DNA of 64,000 nucleotides from CAWAXW01 sp963786155 (GTDB lineage: Bacteria; Actinomycetota; CADDZG01; WHSQ01): assembly GCA_963786155.1 (NCBI GenBank), contig CAWAXW010000006.1:2728001-2792000 (forward strand). Reading direction: 5' to 3'. Made by a program: the position numbers and the translations under genes. The notes below the pieces were generated by a model, which saw nothing but the letters and a program-made list of their open reading frames with translations, did not search any database and had not been told where the DNA came from. This document shows positions 55,043-63,696 of this stretch, one piece after another (positions within the stretch are counted from its first letter, which is position 1; the number at the start of each line of letters is the position of its first letter).

Positions 55043-56007
55043 TCGGCCGCGCGCTTGGAGTGATAGCTGATGATCAGGTCGGCGCCCGCTCGTTTGATCG
55101 ACGTGAGGATCTCAAGCGTCGCAGCTCGTTCGTCTAGCCAGCCTCGCTCGGCCGCGGCCAGGACCATCGCGTACTCCCCCGACACGTTGTAAGCGACCGT
55201 GGGATACCCGAATCGCTCCTTCACCTCTCGAACGAGATCGAGATACGGAAGCGCCGGCTTCACCATCACCGCGTCGGCCCCTTGCGCTATGTCCTGCTCG
55301 ACCTCTCGCAGAGATTCGTCGCGATTGGCGGGGTCCTGTTGGTAGGAACGGCGATCGCCGAAGCGAGGCGCGCCCTCGGCCGCTTCGCGGAAGGGACCGT
55401 AGAAGCTCGATGCGAGCTTCGCCGAGTACGCCAGGATCGGAGTCGCCGAGAAGCCCGCACCGTCGAGCGCATCCCGGATCACACCGACCTGTCCGTCCAT
55501 CATCCCGGACGGCGCGATGAGGTCGGCTCCGGCGGCCGCTTGCGCCACAGCGATCCGGCCGTAGACCTCAAGAGTCGTGTCGTTGTCGACATCGTCTCCC
55601 CGGATCAGTCCGCAGTGACCATGATCGGTGTACTCGCACAGACAGAGGTCGGCGATGACCAGCGCGTCGTCACCGACTTCTTCCTTGAGCGCAGCCAGAG
55701 CGCGTTGGACGACTCCATCCTCGGCCCACGACTGGGTCCCCTCGGCATCCTTGTGTGCGGGAACGCCGAACAGCAGGACACCTGCTACCCCCCGGCCCAC
55801 GAGCTCGCGCGCTTCCTTCACGAGTGACTCGAGGGTGTGCTGGCTGTGCCCCGGCATCGACGCTATCGGCGTCGGCTCCGTCAACGCCTCTTTAACGAAC
55901 AGCGGGGCGATGAGGTCGCCGGGCGCGAGCAACGTCTCCGCGAACGCCCGGCGGAACGCCTCGGACCGGCGCAACCGCCGGGGCCGATATGCAGGGAACT
56001 GGCTCAT
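55021..56007 (-). CDS. hemB: Delta-aminolevulinic acid dehydratase (porphobilinogen synthase)
   Basis: 328 residues from ATG 56007 (the frame is open to 56037 but MSQFPAYRPRRLRRSEAFRR is the family start). It condenses two aminolevulinates to porphobilinogen. The active-site lysines are in PILAYSAKLASSFYGPFREA and ADAVMVKPALPYLDLV. The metal site ADLCLCEYTDHGHCGL carries three cysteines, the zinc-dependent form. It overlaps hemL downstream. Confidence 0.95.
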   Translation of the reverse strand: MSQFPAYRPRRLRRSEAFRRAFAETLLAPGDLIAPLFVKEALTEPTPIASMPGHSQHTLESLVKEARELVGRGVAGVLLFGVPAHKDAEGTQSWAEDGVVQRALAALKEEVGDDALVIADLCLCEYTDHGHCGLIRGDDVDNDTTLEVYGRIAVAQAAAGADLIAPSGMMDGQVGVIRDALDGAGFSATPILAYSAKLASSFYGPFREAAEGAPRFGDRRSYQQDPANRDESLREVEQDIAQGADAVMVKPALPYLDLVREVKERFGYPTVAYNVSGEYAMVLAAAERGWLDERAATLEILTSIKRAGADLIISYHSKRAAEWIGGTR

Positions 56008-56059
56008 CCCACTATGGTGCCACCAAAAGCAGTTCATTGAACCGTGAAAGGAAGGTCAC

Positions 56060-56356
56060 ATGCTCTCAGGCTCGCGCCGCATCGTGGCTGTGCTCGCCGT
56101 AGCGCTGCTCGCCCTGTCGGCGTGTTCTCGCACGCTCGATACCGAAAAGCTCGAGGAGGAGATCACCAAAGGCATCACGGATCAGACGGGGCAAGGGGTG
56201 GAATCGATCGACTGCCCCGACGACGTCGAGGTCAAGGAAGGAAACGAATTCGAATGCGCCGTGACCGCGGACGATGGCACCGCCGCGACCGTGACCGTGA
56301 CCCAGGACGATGACGAAGGCAACGTGACCTGGGAGATCACCGAGATAGAGGAGTAG
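56060..56356 (+). CDS. DUF4333-type lipoprotein
   Basis: 98 residues: lipobox ALLALSAC (Cys22), then a small domain with two cysteines (SIDCPDDVEVKEGNEFECAV and then TVTVTQDDDEGNVTWEI), the layout of the actinobacterial DUF4333 family. Function unknown; such lipoproteins are often secretory or envelope proteins. It is inserted on the plus strand between hemB and cobA-hemD, divergent from hemB and overlapping the end of cobA-hemD by 20 bases in convergent orientation. Confidence 0.82.
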   Translation: MLSGSRRIVAVLAVALLALSACSRTLDTEKLEEEITKGITDQTGQGVESIDCPDDVEVKEGNEFECAVTADDGTAATVTVTQDDDEGNVTWEITEIEE

Positions 56357-57866
56357 CTGCCGAGAGAGTGTCGATCAGTGCGTCGGTTGTGTAGGAATCC
56401 GGCACGACATCGACCTTGAAGCCCGCCGCGCGCGCTGCGGCTGCGGTCTTGGGGCCGACGCAGGCGACCGTGCGGGCCGCGTCGCCGGCGGGATCGACTC
56501 CTATCTCGCTCGCCGTCCCAACTATCTCTAGGAAGTTCTCGGCGGCGGACGCGCTGGTGAACGTGAGCACGTCGAACTCTCCGTTTCGCACCGCTTCGAG
56601 CGCGCTCGGGTCCGGATTGCCCGGGACGTTGCGGTAGACGGCGACCTCGTCCACCTCCCAGCCTTGCTCGGTTAGAAGATCGATCGTTGTGCGCGGCCCG
56701 TCTTGCACCCGCGGGACCAGGACCCGGCCCGGTCCCCGCCCCAGTTCCGCAACTACCGCTTCCGCGGCGCCGTGTTCGGGTGCCAGATCGGGTGCGATCC
56801 CCCTCTCGCTCAGGATCGCCGCGGTGGCGGGACCAACTGCCGCCACACTCGTACCACCGAAGGCACGAGCATCGAGGCCCGAGATCTCGAGGCGTTCCCA
56901 GAGACCATCGATCGAGTTCGCGCTCGAGAAGAGAACCCATCGGTAGGCGCGCTCGCTCAACTCCCTAACGGCTCGATCGGCGGCTTTCCACGAATCGGGG
57001 GCCGCGATCTCGATCAAGGGAAGGTGGATCACGGCCGCGCCCGCGGCGGTGAAGCCCTCGGTCGCGGCGCGCGTCTGCGTCGAGGCTCGGGTCAGAACGA
57101 CGCGTCGTCCGAAGAGGGGCCTCTGCTCGAACCAGTTCAACGCGTCGCGCAATCGCACGACCTGGCCCACGATCAGTGTCGCCGGCGAGGTGATCCCTGC
57201 CTCGATGGCGGAGGCGGCGATCGACCCGAGGGGGCCGACGATGGTTCGCTGGGAGGGGGTGGTCCCTCGCTCGATCACAGCCGCGGGCTCGTCCGGCTCT
57301 CGTCCCGCCTCCAGCATCCGCTCGACGGTGTCGGCGAGCGTCCTCACCGCCATCAGCACGACGAGCGTGTCGGCCGAGCCGACGAGGTCGCTCCAGCGGC
57401 CGTCCTTCTCGCTCGCGTCGTGAGCGGTCAGAACCGCGAGGGACGAGGCGACGCCGCCGTACGTCACGGGTATGCCCGCGTAGGCCGGGACCGCGACGGC
57501 CGAGCTCACGCCGGGCACGATCTCGAAGGGGATCCCGGCCGCGGCGAGGGCCTGGGCTTCGTCGGCCCCCCGGCCCAGTACGTAGGGGTCACCGCCCTTG
57601 AGTCGGACCACTGCCCGGCCCCCGCGCGCCGCGGCTATGACGGCCGCGTCGATCTCGGCCTGGGGCCAGAGACGGTGGCCTGCCTGCTTCCCCACGAACA
57701 CCCGCTCAGCATCATCGGCGGCCTCGTCCACTAGAGCGGTTGCGACCAACCTGTCGTAGAAGACGGCGTCGCAGCTTCGGAGCAACTCCAGGCCGCGTCG
57801 AGTGATGAGCCCGGGATCCCCGGGGCCTGCTCCGACCAGATAGACCCACCCCGGACGAGCGGTCAC
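56337..57866 (-). CDS. Uroporphyrinogen-III C-methyltransferase / uroporphyrinogen-III synthase fusion
   Basis: 509 residues. The N-terminal ~245 residues are a SUMT-type methyltransferase: VYLVGAGPGDPGLITRRGLE, DAVFYDRLV, VVRLKGGDPYVLGRGADEAQ and PGVSSAVAVPAYAGIPVTYG. The C-terminal ~255 are uroporphyrinogen-III synthase (HemD): FGRRVVLTRASTQTRAATEG, DVLTFTSASAAENFLEIV and ACVGPKTAAAARAAG. One chain thus closes the tetrapyrrole ring and starts the siroheme/cobalamin branch, a fusion usual in Actinobacteria and Firmicutes. It overlaps hemC by ATGA. Confidence 0.94.
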   Translation of the reverse strand: MTARPGWVYLVGAGPGDPGLITRRGLELLRSCDAVFYDRLVATALVDEAADDAERVFVGKQAGHRLWPQAEIDAAVIAAARGGRAVVRLKGGDPYVLGRGADEAQALAAAGIPFEIVPGVSSAVAVPAYAGIPVTYGGVASSLAVLTAHDASEKDGRWSDLVGSADTLVVLMAVRTLADTVERMLEAGREPDEPAAVIERGTTPSQRTIVGPLGSIAASAIEAGITSPATLIVGQVVRLRDALNWFEQRPLFGRRVVLTRASTQTRAATEGFTAAGAAVIHLPLIEIAAPDSWKAADRAVRELSERAYRWVLFSSANSIDGLWERLEISGLDARAFGGTSVAAVGPATAAILSERGIAPDLAPEHGAAEAVVAELGRGPGRVLVPRVQDGPRTTIDLLTEQGWEVDEVAVYRNVPGNPDPSALEAVRNGEFDVLTFTSASAAENFLEIVGTASEIGVDPAGDAARTVACVGPKTAAAARAAGFKVDVVPDSYTTDALIDTLSAATPLSR

Positions 57867-58828
57867 GGGGCCTCAACTGCCGGAGCCTGCTCCGCTCTGA
57901 TGTCTTCGAGGATGTCCTTGCCACCCCCGGCGAGGATCGCGTCGGCGAGCTCCTCGCCCATTGCAACCGCCGCCGAAGGCGGGCCCGAGATCCGATCGCG
58001 CATCGAGCCGATCCCCTCGTGGCCGCCCAAGAACCCGACCGCGTCCATCGAGCGCCCATCGCTGCGCGCCAGACAACCGAGCGGAACGGAGCACCCGCCT
58101 TCAAGCCGCGCGGCGAAGGCCCTCTCCAGGCTGATCTCGGCAACGGCGATCGGGTCGCTCAGGTCTCGCAGCAGCCTCGTCCAGGGAGAATCCGTCGGCC
58201 CCTCGACCGCGATGGCTCCCTGACCGGGGGCGGGGATCCACCAGCTGGGATCGAGTGGAGCGATGTCGACCTCGAGCTCGGGAAGCCTCTGTAGGCCGGC
58301 CGCGGCGAGGATCGCAGCTTGGACCTCGCCGTCTTGCACTTTGCGCACGCGAGTGTCGAGGTTGCCTCTCAGCTCGACCGCATCGAGGTCGGGACGCGCC
58401 TCCGCCAACAGAGCTCGTCTGCGCATGCTGGACGTTCCCACCTTGGCGTCGGGGGCCAGTGACCCGAGGCGTTCTTCGGCGGTCCCCTGTCCTCCCCCTA
58501 CAACGACGTCGCGCGGATCCGCACGCGGAGGAACGAACAGGATCGAGCAACCCTCGGCAAGTTCTGCAGTCAGGTCCTTGGCGGAATGCACTGCAAGGTC
58601 GGCGCGGCCCTCGACGACGGCGCGCTCGATCTCGGCGGTGAAGATCCCCTTAGAACCGATCGCCGCGTACGGTCGCAGGTCGCGGTCCCCCGTCGTCTTG
58701 ACGACCTCGAAAATGATCTCGGTCCCCGGAGCCGCCGCCCGAAGTGCTTCCGCAACCAGCTCGGTCTGCCGGAGCGCGAGCCGCGACCCGCGGGTCGCCA
58801 GTCGGAGTGTCTTAGGCGTCGGGCTCAT
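57863..58828 (-). CDS. hemC: Hydroxymethylbilane synthase (porphobilinogen deaminase)
   Basis: 321 residues. It polymerises four porphobilinogens into hydroxymethylbilane. Start LRLATRGSRLALRQTELVAE; substrate-binding residues in DLAVHSAKDLTAEL and GTSSMRRRALLAEARPDL; the dipyrromethane-cofactor cysteine is in RLEGGCSVPLGCLAR (about residue 240). It overlaps hemA by 17 bases upstream and cobA-hemD by 4 downstream, so it is in one operon rex-hemA-hemC-cobA/hemD. Confidence 0.96.
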   Translation of the reverse strand: MSPTPKTLRLATRGSRLALRQTELVAEALRAAAPGTEIIFEVVKTTGDRDLRPYAAIGSKGIFTAEIERAVVEGRADLAVHSAKDLTAELAEGCSILFVPPRADPRDVVVGGGQGTAEERLGSLAPDAKVGTSSMRRRALLAEARPDLDAVELRGNLDTRVRKVQDGEVQAAILAAAGLQRLPELEVDIAPLDPSWWIPAPGQGAIAVEGPTDSPWTRLLRDLSDPIAVAEISLERAFAARLEGGCSVPLGCLARSDGRSMDAVGFLGGHEGIGSMRDRISGPPSAAVAMGEELADAILAGGGKDILEDIRAEQAPAVEAP

Positions 58829-60086
58829 CGTCGAGCTCGAAGAGCTCCCTGAGAGCCGCGAGGTAGAGATTTCCCTGCTTGGAGCTCGCCAGCTCCTTCG
58901 CTTTGGTGAGTGGATCGTGTAGGAGCTTCGCGATCATCCGCTTCGTAGCCTGCTCGACGGCGGCTCGCTCGTCTTCCGACAACGCGCTGAGCCTCATCGC
59001 CACGTGCTCGACCTCCGTGGAGCGGATCGCTTCGGCGCGCGCCACCAGCGTCGCGATGGTCGGGGCGATCTCGCTGGCCGCCTCCCACTCGAGGAAACGC
59101 TGCAGCTCCGAAGTGACGAGCGCCTCGACCTTCGCGACTTCGTCCAGCCGCGAGCCCAAGTTCGCGTCTACGACGCCGCGCAGATCGTCGATGTCGCGCA
59201 GGACGACCCCGGCGTGCGAGCCGACCTGGGGGTCCACGTCGCGCGGGACCGCGATGTCGACGATGAACAGGGGGTTGCTGCGATCCTGCATCGCTTGGTC
59301 GACGATGTCCTTGGTGATCACGACCCCGGGAGCCGTCGTCGACGAGATGACGATGTCGGCATCAACGAGGAGCTTCGGCAGCTCGTCGAGTGGCAACGGC
59401 TTCACGCCGAAGGCGTCCGCCAGGGAGGCCGCCCGTTCCTCGCTGCGATTGACTACGGTCACGTCGGTCGCGCCGGCATCGGTCAAGGCACGCGTGGCCA
59501 AGCGGCCCATCTTCCCGGCCCCCACGAGTACGACCTTCTTGTCCGCCAGCGTGTCGAGGGCACGTTTGGTGAGATCGACCGCCGCGCTGGACACGGACAC
59601 CGGGTTGCGTCCGATCGCGGTCTCGTCCCGAGCTCGTCGCCCCACCCGGACGGCCTGCGTGAAGGCGCGTGACAACAAGCGGCGGATCGAACCATTGACG
59701 CTAGCGAACTCGTGCGCACGACGCACCTGACCGAGGATCTCCGACTCGCCGATCACCATCGAGTCGATGCCTGCCGCAACGCGGAACAGATGCGCCACGG
59801 CAGCTTCGTCGTGGTACGTGTAGAGATGGTCGCTGAAGTCCTCGGGCGCGACGTGACAGAACTCCGCCAGGAAGTTGCGCAGGTCGCCGACGCCTCCGTG
59901 GAACTTGGTCGTGCCCGCGTAGATCTCGATCCGATTGCAGGTGGACAGGACTGCGGCCTCGAGGATGTGCTCGTAGTTGTCGAGCTGATAGAGCGCCTTG
60001 GGAAGATCGTCTTCGCCTATGGCCAGCCGCTCGAGTAACTCGATCGGCGCGGTCTTGTGATTGAGACCGACAACGATCACCGACAT
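58812..60086 (-). CDS. hemA: Glutamyl-tRNA reductase
   Basis: 424 residues. It reduces glutamyl-tRNA to glutamate-1-semialdehyde, the first step of C5-pathway heme synthesis. Catalytic Cys50 sits in VLSTCNRIEIYAG. The substrate loop GLNHKTAPIELLERLA, the GESEILGQVRRAHEFA block and the Rossmann motif VVLVGAGKMGRLATRALTDA are present. ATG 60086 is chosen; a TTG at 60095 nearer to the AGAGG is an alternative. The start is 10 bases after the rex stop. Confidence 0.96.
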   Translation of the reverse strand: MSVIVVGLNHKTAPIELLERLAIGEDDLPKALYQLDNYEHILEAAVLSTCNRIEIYAGTTKFHGGVGDLRNFLAEFCHVAPEDFSDHLYTYHDEAAVAHLFRVAAGIDSMVIGESEILGQVRRAHEFASVNGSIRRLLSRAFTQAVRVGRRARDETAIGRNPVSVSSAAVDLTKRALDTLADKKVVLVGAGKMGRLATRALTDAGATDVTVVNRSEERAASLADAFGVKPLPLDELPKLLVDADIVISSTTAPGVVITKDIVDQAMQDRSNPLFIVDIAVPRDVDPQVGSHAGVVLRDIDDLRGVVDANLGSRLDEVAKVEALVTSELQRFLEWEAASEIAPTIATLVARAEAIRSTEVEHVAMRLSALSEDERAAVEQATKRMIAKLLHDPLTKAKELASSKQGNLYLAALRELFELDDEPDA

Positions 60087-60096
60087 GCGGGACAAA

Positions 60097-60801
60097 CTAC
60101 CTCTGAAGAGTGCCGGTGGCGCCGCCGAGCCGGCGGTTGGCCTCGCGGGCCGTGGCGACCGCCTGCGTGCGCTGTTGATAGAAGGAGAGGATCTGCAATT
60201 CGACCGAGAGGTCGACCTTCCGAACCGTCACGTCCGGCGGCACGTTCACGACAGCCGGGGCGAAGTTCAGGATCGATTTCACGCCCGCGTCGACCAGCTT
60301 GTCGGCGACCTCTTGGGCCGCAATCGGGGGGGTGGCGATGATCCCGATGCTGATTCCCTCGTCGAGCACGGCTTCCTTGAGCTCGTCGAGGTGACGCACC
60401 GTCATCCCGCCGACGTCCGACCCGATCACAGGATCGGCCACGTCGAACAATGCGCTGATCCTGAACCCTCGCTCCGAAAAGCCCTTGTAGGAAGCGAGCG
60501 CCCGCCCGAGGTTCCCGGCGCCGATGATGGCGGCCGGCCAGTCCTGCGTCAGACCGAGCTCACGGGTGATCTGGTAGAGCAGGTACTCGACGTCGTAGCC
60601 AACGCCTCGGGTCCCGTACGAGCCGAGGTAGCTGAGGTCCTTGCGCACCTTGGCGGCGTTCACGCCGGCCATGCGGGCAAGCTCCTCGGACGAGACCGTC
60701 AGCTCGCCCCGGGTCTCGGCGAGGTCGAGCAGGGCTCGCAGATACATAGGAAGCCGGGCGACGGTGGCTTCGGGGATCGGGCGATCGACCATGAAGCCCA
60801 T
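60097..60801 (-). CDS. rex: Redox-sensing transcriptional repressor Rex
   Basis: 234 residues. The N-terminal winged helix reads LARMAGVNAAKVRKDLSYLG, followed by SYGTRGVGYDVEYL, and the NAD(H)-binding Rossmann domain WPAAIIGAGNLGRALASYKG. The C-terminal swapped helix carries LQILSFYQQR. Rex leaves its operator when NADH rises, turning on respiratory genes. In Streptomyces rex also precedes hemACD. The start ATG is at 60801, with a second in-frame ATG at 60792; neither has a strong ribosome site. A Rex-type operator begins 11 bases upstream, so it is self-regulated. Confidence 0.96.
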   Translation of the reverse strand: MGFMVDRPIPEATVARLPMYLRALLDLAETRGELTVSSEELARMAGVNAAKVRKDLSYLGSYGTRGVGYDVEYLLYQITRELGLTQDWPAAIIGAGNLGRALASYKGFSERGFRISALFDVADPVIGSDVGGMTVRHLDELKEAVLDEGISIGIIATPPIAAQEVADKLVDAGVKSILNFAPAVVNVPPDVTVRKVDLSVELQILSFYQQRTQAVATAREANRRLGGATGTLQR

Positions 60802-60811
60802 GTTAACCCGA

Positions 60812-60833
60812 GCTTGTGAGAAATATCACAAGC
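60812..60833. promoter_or_regulatory. Rex operator between rex and pyrF
   Basis: GCTTGTGA, six-base spacer GAAATA, TCACAAGC: an 8-bp perfect inverted repeat. The core TGTGA-N6-TCACA has the same half-site spacing as the Rex consensus and shares TTGTGA/TCACAA with the site at 18179-18202. It lies 11 bases upstream of the rex ATG and about 5 bases before the putative -35 of pyrF. Confidence 0.85.
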
Positions 60834-60837
60834 AGAA

Positions 60838-60865
60838 TTGCTACTCTGACCAGGACTTTTACATT
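60838..60865 (+). promoter_or_regulatory. Putative vegetative promoter of pyrF
   Basis: TTGCTA (60838-60843), 16-base spacer, TACATT (60860-60865) on the plus strand, a fair match to the sigma-70-type consensus, in the region between rex and pyrF. The Rex site ends 5 bases upstream of its -35, so Rex might affect it; no experimental basis. Confidence 0.45.
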
Positions 60866-60932
60866 AGTGACCCGAGAACCAACACGAACTTTGTAACTTT
60901 GTGCGCCAGAACCTAGCCAAGGAGTCGGACGT

Positions 60933-61661
60933 ATGACTGAGCTTCTCCCCAATCCGAAGAAGATCCCCGTGGGCGAGCGGTTGATCTTTGCCCTGGACTT
61001 CACGGACCACGATCAGGCTCTCGGCCTGGTCAAAGAGTTGGGGGACAGCGTCCAGTTCTACAAAGCCGGCCTCCAGATCTTTCTTGGCGGCAACTACATG
61101 GAACTCGCCGCGACGCTGGAGGACCTCGGGAAGAAGACCCTCGTCGATCTCAAGTTCTTTGACGTCCCGCAGACCGTCGGTTTGGCGGTTGAGCAGCTTC
61201 AAAGGATCCATGCGGACTTTGCAACCGTGCATGGGAACGATACGGCGCTCAAAGCGGCAGTGGCCAATAGGAACGGCGTGAAGATCTTTGCCGTGACCGC
61301 CTTAACGAGCCTGGATAACTCGGATATCGAGGAATTCGGGTTCCAAGGGATCGACGTCAAGGCCCTCGTCCTGTCGAGAGCAAGACGGGCGATCGAAGCC
61401 GGCTGCGATGGAGTTATCTCATCGGGCTTGGAAGCGAGCGCGATACGCGAAGAGCTTGGGGATCGTGTCTTGATCGTCACGCCCGGCATCCGGCCTGTCG
61501 CCAACGTCGACGATCAGAAGCGCACCGTCGATGTGGAGGAGGCCTTCACCAACGGCGCCGACTACATAGTGGTCGGGCGTCCGATCCGCGATGCCCCGGA
61601 CCCGAAGGCGATGGCCGAGGAGATCCAGGAGCGGATCCTCAAGTTGTTCGGACCGGACTAA
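60933..61661 (+). CDS. pyrF: Orotidine 5'-phosphate decarboxylase
   Basis: 242-residue (beta/alpha)8 enzyme, last step of UMP synthesis. Catalytic and binding residues: LIFALDFTDHDQAL (Asp), QFYKAGLQIFLGG (Lys), KTLVDLKFFDVPQTVGLAVE (the DxKxxD charge network; canonical DLKFHDIPNT, here FFDVPQT), VTPGIRP, and DYIVVGRPIRDAPDP (phosphate-binding). The N-terminus MTELLPNPKKIPVGERLIF is a little longer than in enteric enzymes. It is isolated from other pyr genes and divergent from rex. Confidence 0.93.
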   Translation: MTELLPNPKKIPVGERLIFALDFTDHDQALGLVKELGDSVQFYKAGLQIFLGGNYMELAATLEDLGKKTLVDLKFFDVPQTVGLAVEQLQRIHADFATVHGNDTALKAAVANRNGVKIFAVTALTSLDNSDIEEFGFQGIDVKALVLSRARRAIEAGCDGVISSGLEASAIREELGDRVLIVTPGIRPVANVDDQKRTVDVEEAFTNGADYIVVGRPIRDAPDPKAMAEEIQERILKLFGPD

Positions 61662-61776
61662 CGGAACGGAGCACCGGATTACGCGATGTAGTCGGGCTGC
61701 TGCGAGGAGTTAGAGGTTAGGCGGTAACGTGCTCGGGAATCCATTCGGGCTTCCGAAAAATCACAGGAGAGATGTC

Positions 61777-62929
61777 GTGCCTTCCAAGAACTCTGTTGTC
61801 GCGGTCGCTTGCGCCGCGTTGATCTTGGCGCTGCTTCCTGCTGCGCCTTTCGCATCGGCTCAGGATGGGTCGGTCACGCTCAGCTCGTCCAAGGACAACG
61901 TCAATTACGGGAAACGGACGCAGCTCGAAGGGCAGGTTTCCTCGGGCCAGGCCAACGAGCAGGTCACGATCGTTAACGGCTCTGGCGAGACCGTCGCGGA
62001 CACGACGACGACGCAAGGCGGGAGCTTCGCGGTCGAAGTACGCGCCCAAGAACAGCGTCGAGCTGCGGGCCGTGTGGAACTCCGCCGAGAGCTCGCCGGT
62101 TCAGATCACCGTCAAGGCGGTGGCGAAGAAGGTTCGGCTGAAGAAGGTTCGGCTGTTCGACAAGGCGACGGCCGGCGGCAAGGTCAAGCCGGGGAACGCC
62201 GACGTGACGGTCCAGCTCTTGAGGAAGGGCAAGACCGTTGGCACCCGAACAGTCAAGGCCAAGCAGGGAAAGTTCGCCGCGAGGTTCCCGATCCGCAAGC
62301 CCGGCAAGTACCACGCGAGCGTTACGGTCGCTCGTGCCGGGCTCACTGCGGACGAGGCGTCCAGCGCAAGCCATAAGACACCTCTTCCCGGCTTGGGTTA
62401 CAAGTCCCAGGGGGTCTTCGTCAGGCTCCTCGAGAAGCGGCTCAACAAGCTGAACTACCGCGCGCCGCGCTCGGGCAGGCACTTCAACTACCACACTGCC
62501 GACGCGGTGATGGCGTTTCACAAGGTGCAGGGCCTCGCCCGCTTCACGAACGTCACCGAAAAGACGTGGCGCAAGCTCGCCAACCCCAAGCGCCCCAAGC
62601 CCAAGCTCAAGAAGAAGCGACGCCATGTGGAGGTCGACCAGTCGCGCCAGGTCTTCTATCTCGTCAAGAACGGACGCATCACCGACATCGTTCACGCGTC
62701 GACGGGGGCCGGCAACGCAACTCGCAACGGCCGGTTCAAGGTCTATAAGAAGGGCGGCGAAGGCCGGCAGTTCTATCCGAGCTACTTCGATGGGGCGCGC
62801 GCGTTCCATGCCTGGGACGAGGTACCCCCGCAGAGGGCCTCGCACGGTTGCATCCGCCTTCCCTGGTGGGCCGCCAAGTGGTACTGGAAGAACACGCCGG
62901 TAGGAACGCCGGTACTGATCTACGGCTAG
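61777..62929 (+). CDS. L,D-transpeptidase with peptidoglycan-binding domain (one frameshift)
   Basis: About 383 residues. GTG start at 61777 has AGGAGA 6 bases upstream and leads a signal peptide (VAVACAALILALLPAAPFAS). Two Ig-like beta domains follow, then a PGBD-like segment (VRLLEKRLNKLNYRA), and a C-terminal YkuD domain with HVEVDQSRQVFYLVKNG and the catalytic Cys/His motif SHGCIRLPWW. It forms 3-3 cross-links or attaches proteins in peptidoglycan. One extra G near 62037 breaks the frame: dropping it joins SFAVE to YAPKNSVELRAVW. Its end overlaps the convergent ccdA by 4 bases. Confidence 0.9.
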
Positions 62930-63696
62930 ATCTGGGCCAGGTCGTCGAGGTTCAGCGACAGGAAACCGTTCTGGATCCAGATCGCGATGCGGAACATCTG
63001 ATCGGTCACGAACAGGATCCCTACTAACACCAAGAACGCGCCGCCGACCAAGTTGACCCCTCGGGCATGGGTTCGCAGCCACGTCAATGCGCCGGTCAGT
63101 TGCGATATGCCCAGCGCCGCGAGGATGAAGGGGACGCCGAGACCGAGCGAGTAGAACGCGAGCAGAAGCGCGCCTTCCCCCGGCCCCCCCGTCGATCCTC
63201 GTCCGGCCGCCATGCTGAGGATCGGCCCCAACGTGGCTCCGATGCACGGGGTCCAGCCGAACGCGAACGCCCCACCGAGAACGAAGCTTCCCCACGCTCC
63301 GGCCCCGGGCGTTGGATGGAAACGCTTCTCTCGATAGAGGAACGGGAACTTGATCACGCCCATGAACACCAGTCCGAAGAAGATGATCACGACGCCACTC
63401 ACCTGAGTCAGGAGCTTCTGGTTGTCGCGCATGAAGGAGCCCAGCAGCGTCGCGGTCGCGCCTAGCGCGACGAAGACCAAGGTGAAGCCACCGACGAAGA
63501 TGCTCGCCACCCTCGCGGTGTGGAGGGCGCGCTCGCGCGAGGTCTCGTCCTCGGGCCCGAACCCGCTCATATACGCGAGGTATCCCGGCACTAGCGGCAA
63601 TACGCACGGTGACAGGAACGAGATCAGGCCGGCGAAGAACGCGATCAGGATCGAGGGATCGACAACGTCAGCCGCCACTGCGAGCCACCAAGACAT
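62926..63696 (-). CDS. ccdA: Cytochrome c biogenesis/thiol-transfer membrane protein CcdA
   Basis: 256 residues, six helices. Electron-carrying cysteines are in FLSPCVLPLVPGYLAYMSGF and FGWTPCIGATLGPILSMAAG, one in each half. CcdA carries reducing power from cytoplasmic thioredoxin to extracytoplasmic TlpA/ResA-type proteins; both such partners occur in the window (38169-38757 and the gene just upstream). The start overlaps the end of that TlpA-like gene, so the two are co-expressed. Confidence 0.94.
   Translation of the reverse strand: MSWWLAVAADVVDPSILIAFFAGLISFLSPCVLPLVPGYLAYMSGFGPEDETSRERALHTARVASIFVGGFTLVFVALGATATLLGSFMRDNQKLLTQVSGVVIIFFGLVFMGVIKFPFLYREKRFHPTPGAGAWGSFVLGGAFAFGWTPCIGATLGPILSMAAGRGSTGGPGEGALLLAFYSLGLGVPFILAALGISQLTGALTWLRTHARGVNLVGGAFLVLVGILFVTDQMFRIAIWIQNGFLSLNLDDLAQI

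Noticed and set aside
61973..63607. A 544-codon minus-strand open frame across the L,D-transpeptidase and ccdA
   Set aside because: It is antisense to the transpeptidase and out of frame with ccdA; only a high-GC artefact.
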